NCBI GenBank assembly: GCA_035654175.1
Contig: DASRXL010000024.1
Span: forward strand, 1 to 20,008
Origin: PNC22 sp035654175
Lineage (GTDB): Bacteria; Planctomycetota; Phycisphaerae; Phycisphaerales; UBA1924
Length of the DNA stretch: 20,008 nt
Direction: 5' to 3'
The notes beneath the pieces were generated by a model. It was not told the origin of the DNA. It saw nothing but the letters and a program-made list of their open reading frames with translations, and ran no database searches. This document shows, in pieces, positions 7,967 to 14,278 of this stretch; within the stretch, counting starts at the first letter, position 1, and each line of letters begins with the position of its first letter. The translations under genes were made by a program, and so were the position numbers.

Positions 7967-8641
7967 TCAGCCGCCGGCGCTCTCCGGTGCCGCGCCGGCG
8001 CGCCCGAACTGCGCGAGCAGCGCGACCACGCGATCGTCCGCCACTTGGACGAAGTCTCCGTAGAACTGGCCGACGGCCCAGAACCGCGCCGGCGCGAGAA
8101 GGCATAGAAGCGTGTCGCACAGCCGCCGCACCTCCTCCAGCCGCTCCGGGGGCGCCACCGGCACAGCGCAGATCAGCTCGCGCGGGCGCTGCTCGCGCAC
8201 GGTCCGCAGCCCCGCGATCATCGTGGAGCCGGTCGCGAGCCCGTCGTCGGTGATGATCACCGACCGCCCCTCGATCCGTGCCGCGGGCTTGACCGTCCTG
8301 TAGAGCTGCGCTCGCCGTGCGATCTCCCCGAGTTGCCGCCGGCGCTCCTCGTCGATGTACGCCGCGCTCGACCCGGTCATCTCGACCGCCTCGCGGTTCA
8401 GGTAGACCTCGCCCCCCTCGGAGACGGCGCCGAGCGCCAGCTCCGGCTGAGCAGGCGCCCGGAGCTTGCGCGAGAGGACCACGTCGAGCTCGGCGTCCAG
8501 CGCGCGGGCGATCGCCGCTCCCACCTCCACCCCCCCCCGCGGGATCGCGAGCACCAGCGGGTCGGATAGCGCCAGCTCGGAGAGCCTCGCTCCCAGGCGC
8601 TCCCCCGCCTCGTCCCGATCGCGGAAGCCGTCGGTGGTCAC
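7967..8641 (-). CDS. Phosphoribosyltransferase (COG1926 type)
   Basis: This is a 224-residue enzyme of the type I phosphoribosyltransferase fold. The diagnostic PRPP loop is VIITDDGLATGST (128-140). An early LAIPRGGVEVGAAIARALD segment (31-50) and VVLSRKLRAP (54-63) fit the COG1926 group of predicted phosphoribosyltransferases. The substrate of this group is not established. I chose the GTG at 8641-8639, whose GTGA overlaps the stop of the hydrolase gene by 3 bases. This gives a start immediately before the fold and indicates translational coupling. In some other bacteria this domain is found fused to an alpha/beta hydrolase, so the pair here looks like an unfused version of that enzyme. It could act on nucleotides, nucleobases or a specialised pentose-phosphate acceptor. 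Confidence 0.85.
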   Translation of the reverse strand: MTTDGFRDRDEAGERLGARLSELALSDPLVLAIPRGGVEVGAAIARALDAELDVVLSRKLRAPAQPELALGAVSEGGEVYLNREAVEMTGSSAAYIDEERRRQLGEIARRAQLYRTVKPAARIEGRSVIITDDGLATGSTMIAGLRTVREQRPRELICAVPVAPPERLEEVRRLCDTLLCLLAPARFWAVGQFYGDFVQVADDRVVALLAQFGRAGAAPESAGG

Positions 8642-9300
8642 GTGTCCGCCCTCGGCCCGAGGTGTCGCGCGAACCACTCCGCGCCGAGCCGCGCCGCCTC
8701 CTCCAGCGTGCCGGGCTCTTCGAAGAGGTGCGTCGCACCCTCGACGACGGCCAGGCGCTTCTCGCACCGGAGTTTCAGGAGCGCCTCCTCGTTGAGCGCC
8801 AGCACCGGCGCGTCGTCGCCGCCGACGATCAGGAGCGTCGGCGCCCGCACGCGCCCGAGATGGTCCCCCGCGAGATCGGGCCGCCCCCCGCGCGAGACGA
8901 CGGCCCCGATGCCCGGCTCCTCGGCCGCCGCCATCAGCGCCGCCCCCGCGCCCGTGCTCGCGCCGAAGAGCCCCACCGGAGTCTCCGAGAGCTCCGGGAC
9001 CGACCGCAGCCAGCGGACGGCGGCGATCAGCCGGCGCGAGAGGAGCGGGATGTCGAAGACATTGCGCCGATCCGCCGCTTCGGCCTCCGTCAGCAGATCG
9101 AAGAGCAGCGTGCCCAGGCCGGCCTGCCCGAGCACCGACGCGACATACTGGTTTCTCGGGCTATGCCGGCTGCTCCCGCTCCCATGCGCGAAGGCCACCA
9201 CCCCGCGAACTTCGGCGGGCCTGGCGAGCGACCCGGGCAGCGAGACGGTCCCCGCCGGGATCGCCGCGTCGCGCCGTGAGATGGGTGACCCGCTTGGCAT
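8638..9300 (-). CDS. Alpha/beta hydrolase (dienelactone-hydrolase-like)
   Basis: This is a 220-residue soluble hydrolase. The nucleophile elbow is GASTGAG with Ser115. The oxyanion region is FAHGSGSSRHSPRN (37-50). The acid is probably Asp162 or Asp163 in IVGGDDAP, and the base is His191 in GATHLFEEPG. All three catalytic residues are present and in the usual order, so the enzyme should be active on an ester, lactone or thioester, but the substrate is unknown. The ATG at 9300-9298 is used; it has no strong ribosome-binding site, and a later start just before residue 20 is possible. It overlaps the phosphoribosyltransferase gene and is transcribed away from the lysine operon. Confidence 0.85.
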   Translation of the reverse strand: MPSGSPISRRDAAIPAGTVSLPGSLARPAEVRGVVAFAHGSGSSRHSPRNQYVASVLGQAGLGTLLFDLLTEAEAADRRNVFDIPLLSRRLIAAVRWLRSVPELSETPVGLFGASTGAGAALMAAAEEPGIGAVVSRGGRPDLAGDHLGRVRAPTLLIVGGDDAPVLALNEEALLKLRCEKRLAVVEGATHLFEEPGTLEEAARLGAEWFARHLGPRADT

Positions 9301-9420
9301 GGGAGGTTCCAGCGGCCGTCGCCGCCCCCGCCTCGCGGAACTCTAGCGCCCGGCCGGTGCTCCGCGCCGAACCGCGATTCAAGCCGACCTCCCCGCGCGG
9401 CCGATGTCCGGAGGGTCGTC

Positions 9421-9448
9421 TTGACAACCGTGTCCGTTGGTGTACTGT
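9421..9448 (+). promoter_or_regulatory. Sigma-70-type promoter of the lysine operon leader
   Basis: A perfect -35 TTGACA at 9421-9426 is followed after 16 bases by TACTGT at 9443-9448 as a -10. Transcription would begin near 9455, just before the small leader ORF. It is the clearest promoter-like match I found in this GC-rich window, and it lies in the divergent gap between the hydrolase gene and the lysine cluster. Confidence 0.65.
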
Positions 9449-9473
9449 CATCACCGATCGGAGTGCAACCGCA

Positions 9474-9566
9474 GTGACCCGCCCCGCCAGCAAACTCATG
9501 AAAGCCGCCAAAGCCAAAGGACTCCGCGTCCGGGCGGTTGCCGTGAGTGCGCACGAGCTGGGGTAG
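9474..9566 (+). CDS. Small leader ORF with four AAA Lys codons
   Basis: This 30-codon frame lies between the promoter and the terminator that precedes lysW. GGAG at 9460-9463 stands 10 bases before the GTG start. The peptide has lysines at positions 7, 10, 13 and 15, and all four use AAA, while the neighbouring lys genes mainly use AAG. The rest is short, basic and without a membrane segment. Clustered codons for the end-product amino acid, a short frame and a downstream terminator are the classical marks of an attenuation leader peptide. It could instead be a genuine small protein with a short independent transcript. The start could also be the internal ATG at 9498. Confidence 0.5.
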   Translation: MTRPASKLMKAAKAKGLRVRAVAVSAHELG

Positions 9567-9596
9567 AAGCCTCAGAGCCAGAGCGCAGCATTCACG

Positions 9597-9632
9597 AGAC
9601 CCCCGGGCACCCGCCCGGGGGTCTTGTCGTTT
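9597..9632 (+). terminator. Strong intrinsic terminator / candidate attenuator ahead of lysW
   Basis: Positions 9597-9608 pair perfectly with 9613-9624 in a 12-bp, mostly GC stem with a 4-base loop. A T-rich but interrupted tail (TTGTCGTTT) follows. It lies 30 bases after the leader ORF stop and about 50 bases before the lysW start, so transcripts from the 9421 promoter must pass it. The segment CCGGGCGG at 9530-9537 inside the leader ORF is exactly complementary to 9611-9618 in the terminator's 3' arm, and so could act as an antiterminator strand. Confidence 0.75.
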
Positions 9633-9681
9633 CTCGAACATGCACTTTCACCCAGAGCACACCCGCGAAGGAGAACCGCTG

Positions 9682-9855
9682 ATGTCCGCCACCGCCCCCT
9701 GCCCCGAGTGCGACGCAACCGTCACCTTCGGCCGCTCACCCATGGCCGGCGAGGTCGTCCGCTGCGCCGACTGCTCCGCCGAGCTCGAAGTCACCAGCCG
9801 CGAGCCGCTCACGCTCGAGCTCGCGCCCGAGGTCGAGGAAGACTGGGGCGAGTGA
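9682..9855 (+). CDS. lysW: Amino-group carrier protein LysW
   Basis: This is a 57-residue acidic carrier protein. Four cysteines in two pairs (C7 and C10 in CPEC; C28 and C31 in CADC) form the zinc site. The C-terminus is EDWGE, the family hallmark, whose last Glu (57) carries the growing intermediate through its side-chain carboxylate. LysW protects the amino group of alpha-aminoadipate and presents the substrate to LysX, LysZ, LysY, the aminotransferase and LysK. Length is normal. The ATG has AAGGAG at 9668-9673 with 8-base spacing. It heads the lys gene order after the terminator. The same carrier can serve arginine synthesis in some organisms, but homocitrate synthase in this cluster argues for lysine. 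Confidence 0.95.
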   Translation: MSATAPCPECDATVTFGRSPMAGEVVRCADCSAELEVTSREPLTLELAPEVEEDWGE

Positions 9856-9867
9856 TCCGCAGCGCTG

Positions 9868-9889
9868 CCCGCCCCTCCGGGGCGGCTCC
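9868..9889 (+). repeat. Dispersed GC hairpin repeat, copy 1
   Basis: This 22-base element is identical to 12870-12891. Its core CCGCCCCTCCGGGGCGG can fold as a 7-bp hairpin. A partial copy (CCGGGGCGGCTCC) follows at 9911-9923. It lies just after the lysW stop. Confidence 0.7.
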
Positions 9890-10000
9890 GCTCCGGGCAC
9901 GTCCGCCCAGCCGGGGCGGCTCCGTCCCTCTTCCCTCTCCATCGCTCCCTTCCTCCTTGCGCCGCCCCTCGGCGAGCAGAGGAGAAGCAGTAGAAGCAGC

Positions 10001-10020
10001 AGCCGCCCCGGACGGGCGGG
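10001..10020 (-). repeat. Dispersed GC hairpin repeat, copy 2 (inverted)
   Basis: The reverse complement of this stretch matches the first 20 bases of the repeat at 9868 with one mismatch. Read on the minus strand, similarity to the copy at 12870 continues for roughly 20 more bases of CTTCT-rich sequence (complement of about 9980-10000). It lies directly upstream of lysX and inverted to copy 1, so the 180-base lysW-lysX gap could form a large stem-loop. Confidence 0.6.
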
Positions 10021-10036
10021 TTACCCGGGAACACCC

Positions 10037-10939
10037 ATGAAAATCGCCATCCTCTTCACCCGCCTCCGTACCGAGGAGCGCCTCCTCCTCGACGCGTTCG
10101 AAGCGCGAGGGATCACCCCCGAGGTCATCGACCTCCGCGCCGAGGTCTTCGACCCCGCCGAGGCGGGCAGGTGGGCCGACTTTGATCTCGTGATCGACCG
10201 CGCCGTGAGCGCCACCGCCGGCCAGAACGCCGTCCGCGTCCTCGATGCCCTCGGCGTCCGCTGCGTCAACCCGGCCGCCGCGATCGACGCCTGCTCGGAC
10301 AAGCTCCGCACCACCCTCGCCCTCGAGGTCGCCGGCGTGCCCACGCCCCGCGTGCGCGTCGCCTTCGACGAGGCGTCGGCCCTCCGCGCCGTCGAGGAGA
10401 TCGGCTACCCCGCCGTGCTCAAGCCGACGATCGGCTCCTGGGGCCGCCTGCTCGCACGCGTGAACGACCGCGACGCCGCGGAGGCCATCATCGAGCACAA
10501 GCTCACCCTCGGCTCCTTCCCGCACCACGTGCTCTACGTCCAGGAGTACGTCGACAAGCCCAAGCGCGACATCCGCGTGTTCGTCGTCGGCGGCGAGCCC
10601 GTCGCCGCGATCACCCGCCACAGCGAGCATTGGGTCACCAACACCGCCCGAGGCGGCAGGGCCTCCGGCCTCTCGATCCCAGCCGACATGGCCGACCTCT
10701 GCCGGCGCGCCGCCGCGAGCGTCGGGGCCGACGTGGTCGCCATCGACCTCCTCGAGTGCCCCCGGCGCGGCCTGCTCGTCAACGAGCTCAACCACTCGAT
10801 GGAGTTCCGCAACAGCATCGAGACCAGCGCCGTGGATATCCCCGGCCTCGTCGCCGACTACTGCCTGCGCGTCGTGCGCGAGCGCATTCCCGCGGGCGTG
10901 CCCGCCACGAGCCGCAACCCGGCGGGTGCCCTCTCGTGA
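10037..10939 (+). CDS. lysX: LysW--alpha-aminoadipate ligase LysX
   Basis: This 300-residue ATP-grasp enzyme joins alpha-aminoadipate by its amino group to the C-terminal glutamate of LysW, with ATP. It follows LysX of Thermus throughout: MKIAILFTRLRTEERLL at the start, VLKPTIGSWGRLLARV (127-142) in the ATP-binding region, VQEYVDKPKRDIRVFVVGG (168-186), TNTARGG (201-207) and the metal-binding NELNHSMEFRNS (249-260). Length is typical, with a slightly longer C-terminal tail. The same fold includes ArgX and RimK; the full phrases fit LysX/ArgX better than RimK, and the adjacent homocitrate synthase favours the lysine role. No clear Shine-Dalgarno precedes the ATG. The stop overlaps the lysY GTG by four bases (GTGA). 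Confidence 0.93.
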   Translation: MKIAILFTRLRTEERLLLDAFEARGITPEVIDLRAEVFDPAEAGRWADFDLVIDRAVSATAGQNAVRVLDALGVRCVNPAAAIDACSDKLRTTLALEVAGVPTPRVRVAFDEASALRAVEEIGYPAVLKPTIGSWGRLLARVNDRDAAEAIIEHKLTLGSFPHHVLYVQEYVDKPKRDIRVFVVGGEPVAAITRHSEHWVTNTARGGRASGLSIPADMADLCRRAAASVGADVVAIDLLECPRRGLLVNELNHSMEFRNSIETSAVDIPGLVADYCLRVVRERIPAGVPATSRNPAGALS

Positions 10940-11964
10940 CCATCCGCGCGACCATCGTCGGCGGCAGCGGCTACACCGGCGGCGAGCTCGCCCGCATCCT
11001 GCTCGACCACCCCGGCGTGGAGCTCGCGGCGATCACCAGCCGCTCTCTCTGCGGCCAGCCGATCCACCGCGCCCACCCCAATCTCCGCGCACGCACCGAC
11101 CTGCTCTTCGCCTCACCCCCGGAGATCCCCGCCGGCGACGTGCTCTTCCTCTGTCTCCCGCACGGGACGGCCGCGAAGGAGATCGAGCGCTACCGCGCCC
11201 TCGCCGAGCGCGTGATCGACCTCTCCGCCGACTTCCGCCTCCGCTCGCCGGCGATGTACAAGGAGTGGTACGGCGAGGAGCACGCCGCCCCCGCGCTCCT
11301 CGGGAGCGCCGTCTACGGTCTGCCCGAGCTCAATCGCGCGAAGCTCCAGGACGCCCGCCTCATCTCAGGCGTCGGCTGCAACGCCACCGCCATGAATCTC
11401 GCCCTCGCGCCGCTCGCCGAGGCCGGGCTCATCGAGCGCGTGATCGCCGACGTCAAGGTCGGCTCCTCGGAAGGCGGGGCCGAGCCGAACGAGGGCTCCC
11501 ACCACCCCGTCCGCTCCCGCGCCGTCCGCACCTACGCCCCCACCGGCCACCGACACGCGGCTGAAGTCCACCAGGCCCTTGGCGACTTCACGCTCGATCT
11601 CACCGTCACCGCCATCGAGATGGTCCGCGGCGTGCTCTGCACCGCGCACGTCATCCCCACGCGGCGCGTCGAAACCAAGGACCTGTGGAAGCTCTACCGC
11701 GCCCGCTACGCCCACGAGCCCTTCATCCGCCTCGTCGCCGAGCGATCCGGCCTTCACCGCCTGCCCGACCCCAAGATCCTCGCCGGCTCCAACTACGCCG
11801 ATGTCGGCTTCGCCCTCGACGAGCGCACCGGGCGCATCCTCGCCCTGTGCGCGATCGACAACCTCGTCAAGGGCGCGGCGGGCTCCGCCGTCCAGTGCAT
11901 GAACATCGCCTTCGGCCTCGACGAGACCGCCGGCCTCGCCTTCCCCGGCCTCTACCCCGCCTGA
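10936..11964 (+). CDS. lysY: LysW-aminoadipyl phosphate reductase LysY
   Basis: This 342-residue NADPH-dependent enzyme reduces the LysW-bound aminoadipyl phosphate to the semialdehyde; it is the counterpart of ArgC. Visible marks are the Rossmann loop GGSGYTGGE (9-17), LPHG (74-77), DLSADFRL (95-102), the catalytic cysteine C148 in GVGCNATA, and PTGHRHAAEV (202-211) with the active-site histidine. The C-terminal part (DNLVKGAAGSAVQCMNIAFG) is also highly typical. The GTG start overlaps the lysX stop, and the first residues lead directly into the Rossmann strand, so the start is secure. The sequence tracks Thermus LysY more closely than ordinary ArgC, and the context of lysW, lysX and lysZ fits. 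Confidence 0.93.
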   Translation: MTIRATIVGGSGYTGGELARILLDHPGVELAAITSRSLCGQPIHRAHPNLRARTDLLFASPPEIPAGDVLFLCLPHGTAAKEIERYRALAERVIDLSADFRLRSPAMYKEWYGEEHAAPALLGSAVYGLPELNRAKLQDARLISGVGCNATAMNLALAPLAEAGLIERVIADVKVGSSEGGAEPNEGSHHPVRSRAVRTYAPTGHRHAAEVHQALGDFTLDLTVTAIEMVRGVLCTAHVIPTRRVETKDLWKLYRARYAHEPFIRLVAERSGLHRLPDPKILAGSNYADVGFALDERTGRILALCAIDNLVKGAAGSAVQCMNIAFGLDETAGLAFPGLYPA

Positions 11965-11987
11965 CGCGAACCAATCGATCAGTCGCG

Positions 11988-12040
11988 CACACCCCACACC
12001 CCCCACCCCACACCCAACACCCCCACGCTCCACACTCCAC
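11988..12040 (+). other. G-depleted C/A-rich spacer upstream of lysZ
   Basis: This 53-base stretch before the lysZ ATG contains a single G (12027) on the coding strand. It is built of C with A in short CACCC and ACACC runs. It holds no Shine-Dalgarno sequence. Such unpaired C-rich, G-poor RNA resembles Rho-loading (rut) regions and would also leave the start codon unstructured. Confidence 0.5.
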
Positions 12041-12979
12041 ATGTCACACACCCCAGAAACACTCGTCATCAAGATCGGCGGCGGCGCCGGGATCGAGCTC
12101 GCTCCCGTCCTGGCCGAGCTCGCCTCGCTCGTGCGCTCCGGCCTCCGCGTCGTGCTCGTCCACGGCGGATCGGCCGAGCTCGACGCCCTCAGCCGCCAGC
12201 TCGGCCACCCGCCGCGCACGCTCACGAGCCCCTCCGGCCACGCCAGCCGCCGCACCGATCGGCGCACGCTCGAGCTCTTCGAGATGGCCTACTGCGGCAA
12301 GGTGAATAAGCAGGTCGTCGAGCAGCTCCAGGCCTCCGGCGTGGACGCGATCGGCCTCTCCGGCATCGACGCCGCCGTCTGGCGCGCCGAGCGCAAGAGC
12401 GCGATCCGCGCCGTCGAGGACGGGCGCACCGTCATGATCCGCGACGACCTCTCCGGGCGCGTCACCTCCGTCAACGACGCGCTGCTCCGATCGCTCCTCG
12501 ACCAGGGATACACGCCCGTGCTCACGCCCCCCGCGCTCGCCGAGGGCGGCGTGGCCGTGAACGTCGACGCCGACCGCGCCGCCGCCGCCACCGCCGTCTC
12601 GCTCGGCGCCGACGAGCTGCTCCTGCTCTCCAACGTCCGCGGCGTGCTCCGCGACCCGGCCGACCCCGCCTCGCTCATCCGCTCGGTCGCCGAGGAGGGC
12701 CCCGAAGCGGTCCGCCAGGCGGCGCACGGGCGCATGAAGAACAAGGTGCTCGCGGCCGAGGAGGCCATCGCCGGCGGCGTGCGCCGCGTCGTCATCGGCT
12801 GCGCCAACGGCGACGCGCCCATCGCCGCGGCCCGCGCCGGCGCCGGCACCGTTTGGATTGCAGGGGTACCCCGCCCCTCCGGGGCGGCTCCTTCTTCTAC
12901 TCCTTCTTCCCCGCTCGAAGCATCGCACGAATCCAGGTGTGATCCCCACATCTCCCGTCATGTCGGAGCCGTTGCATGA
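12041..12979 (+). CDS. lysZ: LysW-aminoadipate 6-kinase LysZ with repeat-derived C-terminal tail
   Basis: This is an amino-acid-kinase-fold enzyme of 312 residues that phosphorylates the LysW-bound aminoadipate. Marks are VIKIGGGAGIEL near the N-terminus (phosphate loop), VLVHGGSAELDAL, RRTDRRTLELFEMAYCGKVNKQ, AIGLSGIDAAVW, VLTPPALAEGG and LLLLSNVRGVL. The match to Thermus LysZ is close up to AGTVWIAG at about residue 275, where the family normally ends. The remaining 37 residues (from VPRPSGAAPSS) are encoded by the dispersed repeat at 12870 and the sequence after it. It appears that the repeat removed the native stop and extended the frame until TGA at 12977, which now overlaps the lysK ATG (ATGA). 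The core should be active; the tail is probably disordered. The ATG has no Shine-Dalgarno and follows a G-poor spacer. Confidence 0.92.
   Translation: MSHTPETLVIKIGGGAGIELAPVLAELASLVRSGLRVVLVHGGSAELDALSRQLGHPPRTLTSPSGHASRRTDRRTLELFEMAYCGKVNKQVVEQLQASGVDAIGLSGIDAAVWRAERKSAIRAVEDGRTVMIRDDLSGRVTSVNDALLRSLLDQGYTPVLTPPALAEGGVAVNVDADRAAAATAVSLGADELLLLSNVRGVLRDPADPASLIRSVAEEGPEAVRQAAHGRMKNKVLAAEEAIAGGVRRVVIGCANGDAPIAAARAGAGTVWIAGVPRPSGAAPSSTPSSPLEASHESRCDPHISRHVGAVA
12870..12891 (+). repeat. Dispersed GC hairpin repeat, copy 3, inside the lysZ 3' end
   Basis: This copy is identical over 22 bases to 9868-9889 and lies in frame within the last codons of lysZ. A CT-rich tail follows that resembles the flank of copy 2. 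An inverted 14-base core (CCGGAGGGGCGGGG at 13022-13035) lies within the start of lysK and is exactly complementary to 12869-12882, so a stem spanning the lysZ/lysK junction is possible. Confidence 0.7.
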
Positions 12980-14163
12980 GCATGAGCACAATGGACAGGC
13001 TGGACGGCGTGGCCGCCCGCGCCGGAGGGGCGGGGCCCTGGGACGCTTCCGCCATCGATCCGCTCGTTGAGCTGGTGCGCACGCCGAGCGTCAGCGGCGC
13101 CGAGCGTGGAGCCGTCGAGTGCTTCGTGCGCTGGGCTCGCGCCCTCGGCTTTGAGACCGCGATCGACGACGTCGGCAACGGCCTGGCCTGGCGCAGCACC
13201 GTCGCCTCGCGCAGCGCCCGCCCTGTGCAGCTCATGCTCCTCGGCCACATCGACACCGTCCCCGGCGAGATCCCCGTGCGCATCGAGGATGGCGTACTCC
13301 ACGGGCGCGGATCCGTGGACGCCAAGGGCCCCCTCGCCGCGATGCTCGTCGCCGCCGCCCGCGCCGACCTGCCGCCCGACACGACCGTGATCGTCGCCGC
13401 GGCGGTGGGGGAGGAGACCCCGCGCTCCGTGGGCGCCCGCCACCTCGCCGCCCGCTTCCTGCCCGACGCGTGCATCGTCGGCGAACCGAGCGGCGCCGAC
13501 GGCGTTACGCTCGGGTACAAGGGCCGTCTCGTGGCGCACGCGGTGACCACCGCCGAGTGCGCACACACCGCCGGCCCCGCCGGCTCGAGCAGCGACCGCC
13601 TCTTCGCCTGGTGGTCGCGCGTCGTCGCGCTCGCCGCCGCGCGCAACGAGGGGGTCGCCATCGAGTTCGATCGCCTCCAGTGCTCCATCCGCTCCGCCGC
13701 CTCGCACAACGACGGCCTCGCCGATTCAGCCCAGCTCACCGCCGGCTTCCGCCTCCCCCCCGCCCTCGATCCGCACGACCTCGCCGACCGGCTCCGCGCC
13801 CTCGCCGACGGCGCGATCACGCTCGCATTCGAGGGCCACGAGACCGCCCACCGCACCACGCGCAACGACGCCGTCGTCCGCGCGCTCTCGACCGCCATCC
13901 GCGCCGGCGGCGCAACCCCGCGCCCCAAGCTCAAGACCGGCACCGCCGACCTCAACGTCGTCGCCCCCGTCTGGCGCTGCCCCATCGCCGCATACGGCCC
14001 CGGCGACAGCGCCCTCGACCACACCCCCCACGAGCGCATCTCCCTCGACGAGTACCTCACCTCCATCCGCGTCCTGACGCACGCCATTCCCACCCTCGCC
14101 GCCGAGCTCAGCGCCGAGCGCTCCGGACCCGCCAACACCACGCCGCTCTCCCTCACACCCTGA
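12976..14163 (+). CDS. lysK: LysW-lysine hydrolase LysK
   Basis: This is a 395-residue M20-type metallopeptidase that cleaves lysine from the LysW carrier in the last step. The two-metal site is visible: H91 and D93 in LLGHIDTVPGE, D115 in GRGSVDAKGPL, catalytic E146 with E147 in AVGEETPRSVG, E170 in IVGEPSGAD, and H349 in GPGDSALDHTPHE. The phrases LKTGTADLNVVAPVW and AYGPGDSALDHTP closely follow Thermus LysK. The first ~25 residues (Ala/Gly-rich, containing AARAGGAG) look non-conserved and include a piece of the dispersed repeat, so the native start may be among the later codons. The ATG at 12976 overlaps the lysZ stop; ATGs at 12982 and 12991 are alternatives. Confidence 0.92.
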   Translation: MSMSTMDRLDGVAARAGGAGPWDASAIDPLVELVRTPSVSGAERGAVECFVRWARALGFETAIDDVGNGLAWRSTVASRSARPVQLMLLGHIDTVPGEIPVRIEDGVLHGRGSVDAKGPLAAMLVAAARADLPPDTTVIVAAAVGEETPRSVGARHLAARFLPDACIVGEPSGADGVTLGYKGRLVAHAVTTAECAHTAGPAGSSSDRLFAWWSRVVALAAARNEGVAIEFDRLQCSIRSAASHNDGLADSAQLTAGFRLPPALDPHDLADRLRALADGAITLAFEGHETAHRTTRNDAVVRALSTAIRAGGATPRPKLKTGTADLNVVAPVWRCPIAAYGPGDSALDHTPHERISLDEYLTSIRVLTHAIPTLAAELSAERSGPANTTPLSLTP

Positions 14164-14278
14164 CAATCTCTCACTCACCCACTCACCCACTCACCCACTC
14201 ACCCACTCACCCACTCACCTCTGTCACCCCTGTCACCCCCGTCACCCGGCACCCCCCCGCACCACCCCGGAACCCCCC
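14163..14278 (+). repeat. Tandem octamer array and G-free spacer before homocitrate synthase
   Basis: Six copies of the 8-base unit ACTCACCC fill 14173-14220 (the last ends in T). About three copies of a related CTGTCACCC-type 9-base unit follow to about 14247. From 14163 to 14222 the coding strand has no G at all. There is no clear Shine-Dalgarno before the ATG at 14279. The array is a slippage-prone microsatellite; as RNA it would be unstructured and C-rich, resembling a Rho-loading region. Confidence 0.75.

Noticed and set aside
10037..10939. RimK-type ribosomal protein or glutathione-like ligase
   Set aside because: The GSWGR, NTARGG and NELNHSMEFRNS phrases and the lysW/lysY/lysZ neighbours fit LysX much better.
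14173..14220. Possible CRISPR array
   Set aside because: Units are 8 bases and directly tandem with no spacers, so this is a microsatellite.
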